Assembly: GCA_037013495.1 (NCBI GenBank)
Contig: CM072805.1
Location: forward strand, 17,022,601 to 17,086,600
Origin: Hippophae tibetana
Lineage: Eukaryota > Streptophyta > Magnoliopsida > Rosales > Elaeagnaceae
DNA length: 64,000 bases
Reading direction: 5' to 3'
Of the stretch, positions 57,569 to 64,000 are shown one piece after another; the first letter of the stretch is position 1; the number at the start of each line of letters is the position of its first letter. A model generated the notes under the pieces. The model was given only the letters and a program-made list of their open reading frames with translations. It was not told the DNA's origin and ran no database searches. The translations under genes and the position numbers were made by a program.

Positions 57569-58972
57569 TTGGGAGAATTTGGTTTAAGTTTTAATGAAGT
57601 ACATTTTCTATAAAAAAAAAAAAGATTTAACTCAATCATGGAACTATTTGTGTCCATGGATTAACATCACATAATAAAATAATGGAATAAGTAAATAGCA
57701 TAGCCATAGAGTTTCCTTTCTAGAAAAGATTGTAATTAGAAGTATTTTACTTTTATCAATTTGATACATTTTTTTAAATTGGTGCACGATCATCTTATTT
57801 TTACATTTGTTAACATTTTAATCATTTTTTTTTATCAATTTTGGTCATTTTAGTAATTTTATTATACATTTTTCTTAACTTTTTATAACATTTTTTTGTT
57901 AAACATTTATCAACTCCTATTATAAGGTTCAAATTAATTATACTTAAGTTTTTTTCCAACAAGTATTAAAAAAAAAAAAAGAACTAAATTGTTCAAAAAT
58001 ACAATAAATAAACTAACTAAAGAAATGGTAGGTGACAACAAAAGTCCCTTTATTATGCCAAAAATAATAATTTAATTTTTTTTGTATTTTTTTCATTACT
58101 TTTATTTTGAAAAAGTTACAATAGAATGACAAATAATTATTATTTTTATTTTATTCTCACGTTATTTTAACTTTTATAATTTAATATATAATTTTTAGTA
58201 ATAGACAATAATTACTACGAAATTGAAAAAAATAAAAAATAAAAACAAAAAGTTTTAAAATTTTATTACTTGTTTTGTATTGTTATTTTACATAACAAAA
58301 AAAATTAAATTATTACAAAAATAATGAAGAAATTAAACTGATTTAACCAACATAATTAGAGGATTTTAGGTGCATTTGTCTCTTTTTATGCATATGAGTA
58401 GTCTATCAAATTTATGAAATTAAACTTACTAGTATTGTTCAAATTGATAATACTTAAGTTTTTTTACAAAATAATATTAAAAAAATGTCAAAAAGGGAAG
58501 AAAAAAAGAAAGAACTATAGTGTTCAAGAATACAATAAACTAGGTGACTAAAATAATCAAGTTTTAGAAATGGTAGGTGACAACAAAAGTCCATATTTTA
58601 TGTCAAAAATAATAATTTAATCTTTTTTGTTTTTTTTTCGTTGTTTATTACATGTATTTTGAAAAATAGACAGTTGAATGATTTATTATTTTAATCTCAC
58701 ATTATTTTAACCATTATTAATATATAACTTTTAGTAATAGACAATAATTACTACAAAATTGAAAAAAATAAAAAATAAATACAAAAAGTTTTAAAAATTT
58801 ATTACTTGTTTTGTACTGTTATTTTACATAACAAAAAATTAAATTATTACAAAAATAATGAAAAAATTTAACTGATTTAACCACCATAACTATAGGATTT
58901 TGGGTGCATTTGTCTCTTTTTTGAAATATGAGTAGTGTATCAAATTTATGAAAGTAAAATTTTTAGAGTATC
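57569..58972. repeat. tandem array of about 1.93-kb units, first (interrupted) unit
   Basis: The unit includes GATTTAACTCAATCATGGAA (57627), GGTGACAACAAAAGTCC (58031) and AAATAATGAAGAAATTAAAC (58320), all found again in the units to the right. A sub-repeat of about 540 bp occurs twice (GGTGACAACAAAAGTCC at 58031 and 58575). No coding sequence. The solo LTR at 58978 splits it from its continuation at 60437. Confidence 0.75.
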
Positions 58973-58977
58973 ATGTG

Positions 58978-60436
58978 TGTTGTCTCTTTATGAGGACACG
59001 AACATCCAAGTATACACGGTCATAAGTAATAAATGATAAGTTAGATATCGTTCCCTCAAAGATTTGTTACTAGTATTTGTTAAGTACTAAAATTGTTTCA
59101 ATTTGATTTTATCAAAACAATCGAGAGTTGGATGGTGTTTAACTAATACTAATTTTTTATAACAATAAATAAGAAAATTCTAAGATTGTAGTTTCACAAA
59201 ATCAATCCACTTGAATCATATTATTTTCTCTTAATTTGTGTTTTGCATTTAATTTGTCAATCAAGAACTCCTAATTTATCCATATATCTCTTCCGAGCTC
59301 TATGTAGACATACCTCGCTAAAATAATTCACTATATTCCTATGAGAATTAAATTCATCAAGATTCATTAAGTTCAAAGTTCTCAAATAGCTACACATACA
59401 ATAAAAGTAAGTTCCTCTCCTTTATAAATATATGTTATCATAAACACGAGCAATACACACAAATTTTTTTTTATCAAGTTTATTTAAGTGTCACAGATCA
59501 ATTGATAAATCTTCCAACAATCTAAAGCATTAACCACAAATAGAATAAACAAATTAAACATCTCATAAATCATTAAAAAATAATTAATCCAAGTTTCATA
59601 ATATAAGTTACATGGCAACCCTAGAAAAATTAAATTAGTTCCACCATCTACTCCTCCCAAATTCTATCACAATAAGCACATATTTATAGCTCCAACTCTC
59701 TCAAAAAAAAAATACATCACAAAATATTTTTTTACAACACGCATGTAAAGTGGGAGACGCAAAACTGACTGGATAGTGTGCACCATTTCCTATGTTTTTA
59801 TTTCTCAAAACCCATGCCACGTGTCGGCATCTGATTCGCTGGAAGCATAACGTGACACGTGGTAGCTTCGTATTTAGTGTGATAAGAGGGCGCATGCACA
59901 TAATGTGAACCGCGTCACACGAGAAAATGCTTGCACAGACAGGTGGGTCCCACCATGCACATCGGTCTACGCAAACAGGTGGACCCCACTCTGCGTGGTA
60001 AGTAGTGTACCTTCTGGGAAACGTGTCCAATCGCGTGTGTCACGCTTGTATCTCACTCACCTGATCTTCACCATTGATTGTATGATCTGATGGTCCGTGA
60101 CGCGCGTGGATAATGTCACACGTGGTACTCCTTTTCTTGCACAAAAAACAAAGTTTATTTAATTGCATTTTAGCCCTCTAATTTAATTCAAATTAACTTT
60201 TAAACTTTTGATATTTGTAATTAAGCCCTATTTTAATTCAAATTATATTTTCAACTATAATTATTTACAATTAAATCTTTTTCAATTCAAATTCTTTAAT
60301 TTTCAATAAAAATATATTCCTTAAAAAACTAACAATAAATATTGATTTAATAAATTAAAATTAACTAAAAACATTAAGAATATAAAAATTATAATTAATA
60401 AAATAGATGACATAACTATAAAATATAGAGTTATCA
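58978..60436 (-). mobile_element. solo LTR of the Tat-type family, copy 3, with perfect target duplication
   Basis: 1459 bp, TGTTGTCTC .. GAGTTATCA on the + strand, flanked by ATGTG at 58973-58977 and 60437-60441. The uninterrupted target survives in the next tandem unit (about 62365-62380), where ATCATGTGCATAA is continuous. CACGTG sites at 59818, 59856 and 60119 lie upstream (in the minus sense) of CTATAAATA at 59681-59689. No internal region or partner LTR is seen, so it is a product of LTR-LTR recombination. Confidence 0.88.
59681..60124 (-). promoter_or_regulatory. LTR promoter with three G-boxes and TATA box
   Basis: In the minus-strand sense: CACGTG at 60119-60124, 59856-59861 and 59818-59823, then CTATAAATA at 59689-59681. 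The block around the G-boxes is GC-rich compared with its surroundings. The G-box core is bound by bZIP (including ABF/AREB) and bHLH factors in plants; activity here is inferred. Confidence 0.6.
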
Positions 60437-62368
60437 ATGTGCATAAGCACCAAACATATGTTTTAATACATAATGTGATGAACTTATGTTCAATGTATGC
60501 GTCTTCCTAAGTGTACTAAGTATATATTTTTTGTAAAGTGATAAACATAATTTTTTGGAGTTAAAAATTAAAATATTTGTATAATTAGACAATATAAAAA
60601 TAAAAAAATAAAATATTTATAGTTTTCAAATAATAATAATATTAATAATAACGTCTTTAAAAGTTTGAGATAATATATTAATGTGACGAGTTATATAAAA
60701 TTTACATGTATATTTTGGCTAAATATAAAATACAAAAGTAGTTTATAATTTATAAGGAAAATTTTTGTAAGGTGCATTTAGATTACAAATAAGCCAAGCT
60801 TATTTTATTTACTATATCACGAAAAAAATAATAATTTTTTTATTGAAGTTATTTCATATTTCTCCTATGAGAGGATAAGTTTGTGTAGTTTTAAATTTAC
60901 TTATCCATCTCACATTTAACAAGTGTTTTTTATATTATTGCATTTGCTTTCAATCTTTAGGATCCAATAGTCTAATCATGTTTTCTTTCAAATGCATATA
61001 TAACATATTATTTAGTTTAGGAGACCAATCATTCAAAAAAAGGAAAAGAAAAAAAGGGAAAGTAGAGATTTAACTCAATCATGGAACCACATTTGTGTCC
61101 ATGGTTTAACATCACCTATTATACTTTTATCAATTTGATACATTTTTTTAAATTGGTGCACGGTCATCTTATTATTACATTTGTTATCATTTTATTAATT
61201 TTGGTCATTTTAGTAACTTTATTATACATTTTTCTTTAACTTTTTATGACATTTTTTTATTAAACATTTATCAACTCCTATTAGTAAGGTTCAAATTGAT
61301 TATAAGGTTTTTTTTCCAAACAAATATTAAAAAAAAAGAACTAAAGTGTCAAAAATACAAAAAATAAACTCACTAAAATACTAAGTTTTAGAAATGGTAG
61401 GTGACAACAAAAATCCCTTTATTATGCCAAAAATAATAATTTAATCTTTTTTGTGTTTTTTTCATTACTTTTATTTTGAAAAGGTTACAATAGAATGAAA
61501 AATAATTATTATTTTTATTTTATTCTCACATTATTTTAACTTTTTTAATTTAATATATAATTTTTAGTAAGAGACAATAATTACTACAAAATTAAAAAAA
61601 ATAAAAAATAAAAACAAAAAGTTTGAAAATTTTATTAATTATTGTGTACTGTTATTTTACATAACAAAGAAAACAATTTTTTTACAAAAATAATAAAGAA
61701 ATTAAACTGATTTAACGAGCATAATATTTAGGAGTTAAAAATTAAAATATTTGTGTAATTAGACAATATAAAAATAAACAAAAAAAATATTTATAGTTTT
61801 CAAATAAAAATAATATAAATAATAACGTCTTCAAAAGTTTGAGATAATATATCAATGTGACGAGTTATATAAAATTTATATGTATATTTTGGCTAAATAT
61901 AAAATACAAAAGTAGTTTATAACTTATAAGAACAAATGGTAGGTGACTAAAATACTCAAGTTTTTAGATACTTTAGGTGACAACAAAAGTCAATTTTTTA
62001 TGTCAAAAATAATAATTTGGTCTTTTTGTATTTTTTTTCGTTGTTTATTACATTTATTTTGAAAAATTCACAATAGTATGACAAATAATCATTTTTTATT
62101 TTAATCTCACATTATTTTAACTTTTATTAAGATATAATTTTTAGTAATTGAGAATAATTATTACGAAATTGAAAAAACACAAAAAAATTTAAAATTTTAT
62201 TAATTGTTTTGTACTGTTATTTTACATAAAAGAAATTAAATTATTACAAAAATAATGAAGAAATTAAATTTATTTAACGAGTGTAATTACAAGATTTTGG
62301 ATGCATTTGTCTCTTTTTAAAAATATGAGTAGTGTATCAAATTTTTGAGAGTAAAATTTTTAAAGTAT
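60437..62368. repeat. tandem array, second unit (about 1.93 kb)
   Basis: It starts ATGTGCATAAGCACCAAACA. CACCAAACATATGTTT at 60448 recurs at 62380 (as CACCAGACATATGTTT), giving a period of about 1932 bp; GATTTAACTCAATCATGG at 61067 recurs at 62998, a period of about 1930. The unit is non-coding and also holds two copies of the roughly 560-bp sub-repeat (61400, 61968) and two copies of an AATTAGACAATATAAAAATA segment (60585, 61757). Confidence 0.85.
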
Positions 62369-64000
62369 CATGTGCATAAACACCAGACATATGTTTAATA
62401 CATAATGTGATGAACTTATGTTTAATGCATGCGTCTTCCTAAGTGTACTAAGTATATGTTGTTTTTGTAAAATGATAAACATAATTTTTAGTAATTAAAA
62501 ATTAAAATATTTGTATAATTAGAGAATATAAAAATAAACAAATAAATTATTTATAGTTTTCAAATAATAATAATATTAATAATAACTTCTTTAAAAGTTT
62601 GTGATAATATATCAATGAGACGAATTATATAAAATTTACGTGTATATTTTGACAAAATATAAAATACAATAGTAGTTTATAACTTATAAGAATAAATTTT
62701 GTATGGTGCTTTTAGATTACAAATAAGCTAAGCTTATTTTATTTACTATATCCACAAAAAAAAATTTATTGAAGTTATTCCATATTTCTCCCAAGAGAGG
62801 ATAAGTTTGAGTAGTTTTAAATTTACTTACCCATCTCACATTTAATAAGTGTTTTTTTTTATTGCATTTGCTTTCAATCTTGCTTTTAGATCCAATAGTC
62901 TAATCATGCTTTCTTTCAAATGCATATATAACATGCTATTTAGTTTAGGAAACTAATCATTCAAAAAAAAAGGAAAAAGAAAAAAGAGAAAGTAAAGATT
63001 TAAGTCAATCATGGAAACACATTTGTGTCCATGGTTTAACATCACATAATAAAATGAAGGAATAAGTGCATAGCATAACGTGAGAGTTTCTTTTCTAGAA
63101 AAGATTGTACTTATTACTATTTTACTTTTTATCTATTTTACACATTTTTTTTAAATTTGTGCACAATCACATTATTGTTAAAATTTAAATCATATTTTTT
63201 TTCTTAATTTTGTTCATTTTAGTAACTTTATTATACATTTTTCTTTACTTTTGTGACATTGTTTTATTAAATATTTATCAACTCCTACTAGTATTGTTCA
63301 AATTGATCGTACTTAAGGTTTTTTGCAAAAAAAACTATTAAAAAAATGTCAAAAAAGGAAGAATGAAAAGAAAGAACTATAGTGTTCAAAAATACAATAA
63401 ATAAGGTGACTAAAATACTAAGTTTTAAAAATGATAGGTGATAACAAAAATCCATTTTTTATGTCAAAAATAATAATTTAGTCTTTTTGTATTTTTTTCG
63501 TTTTTATTACATTTATTTTGAAAATTCACATTAGAATGACAAATAATCATTTTTATTATTTTAATCTCACATTATTTTAAGCATTATTAATATATAACTT
63601 TTAGTAATAGACGATAATTACTATGAAATTGAAAAAAAAAGTTTTTAAATTTTATTACTTGTTTTGTAATGTTATTTTACATAACAAAAAAAATTAATTA
63701 TTACAAAAATAATGAAGAAATTAAACTGATTTAACGAGCACAACTAGAGGATTTTGGATGCATTTGTCTATTTTTAAAAATATGCCTCAAGATGAATGAA
63801 AATGCATTAGACTTCAAGTGATTATTCCTACTATTTGATAATAGACATGTTACTACTTTCAAGAATTCAAGGTAATAGTATTTAGTTAAACAATGTTTCT
63901 CTCTTTTTTTCTTTTTTTATTAAGAGAACATATCCATGTACATATAATGTACATGATACTTCATCTAATGTTTAAAATTCTAACATTCAATGCAAAACTT
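62369..64000. repeat. tandem array, third unit (cut by the window end)
   Basis: It repeats the second unit in the same order: CATAAACACCAGACATATG (62374), GATTTAAGTCAATCATGG (62998), a GGTGATAACAAAAATCC sub-repeat (63437), AAATAATGAAGAAATTAAAC (63708). The last 200 bases (from about 63785) leave the repeat and show no gene. Confidence 0.8.

Noticed and set aside
57569-64000. The 1.93-kb tandem units as a centromeric satellite
   Set aside because: Only three units are visible, the unit is much longer than typical plant centromere satellites, and nothing else in the window points to a centromere.
1-64000. tRNA, rRNA or other structural RNA genes
   Set aside because: I found no tRNA box pattern or rRNA segment. 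The tRNA-like matches seen (TGGTATCAGAG, TGGCACCGTTGCC) are primer-binding sites of LTR elements.

Overview
The window is nuclear DNA of a flowering plant, most likely a eudicot. It is AT-rich and contains intron-bearing cyclic nucleotide-gated channel (CNGC) gene remnants, plant TTTAGGG-type telomere-like heptamers, a CACTA (En/Spm) transposon, Ty1/copia and Tat-like Ty3/gypsy LTR fossils, an L1-type LINE and Tourist-like MITEs. I cannot name the species. I found no host gene that looks intact.

Layout. 1-5 kb: AT-rich DNA with two copies of a 1.1-kb Tourist-like MITE whose core is a degenerate telomere-like array. 5.0-9.4 kb: a group-I-like CNGC gene with seven recognisable exons, broken by a nonsense codon and a lost splice acceptor. 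10.4-11.3 kb: a fragment resembling the BLISTER gene. 11.3-16.85 kb: an old Sirevirus-like copia remnant holding a nested LTR-like insert and a perfect 38-bp inverted repeat. 17.2-21.3 kb: a second CNGC copy covering the transmembrane half. 22.0-32.6 kb: a nearly complete 10.6-kb CACTA element with a TNP2 transposase gene and a second gene that joins a plant transposase (PF03004-like) region to an Ulp1-type protease. 33.0-46.3 kb: a minus-strand copia element with a non-coding Tat-like element inside it, and a 2-kb solo LTR inside that. 46.9-47.2 kb: a TRIM. 47.3-48.3 kb: the cyclic-nucleotide-binding exon of a third CNGC piece, plausibly the other half of the 17-21 kb copy. 48.3-52.3 kb: a copia protease fragment, then a LINE interrupted by a third MITE. 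52.3-57.6 kb: a short-LTR copia element with a 5-bp target duplication, itself hit by a 2-kb solo LTR. 57.6-64 kb: a non-coding tandem array of about 1.93-kb units, one hit by another solo LTR with a perfect target duplication.

How it fits together. A local CNGC duplication seems to have decayed and become a landing zone for nested transposons. The most system-like object is the CACTA element. It has its terminal repeats, a dense array of palindromic subterminal repeats, a transposase gene, and a 13-exon second gene whose Ulp1-like His/Asp/Gln/Cys residues are all still visible despite upstream stop codons. The Tat-like LTR families share a promoter layout: a GC-rich island with CACGTG or TGACGTCA sites upstream of a TATA box.

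All domain calls come from reading translations by eye against remembered families. No database search was run.
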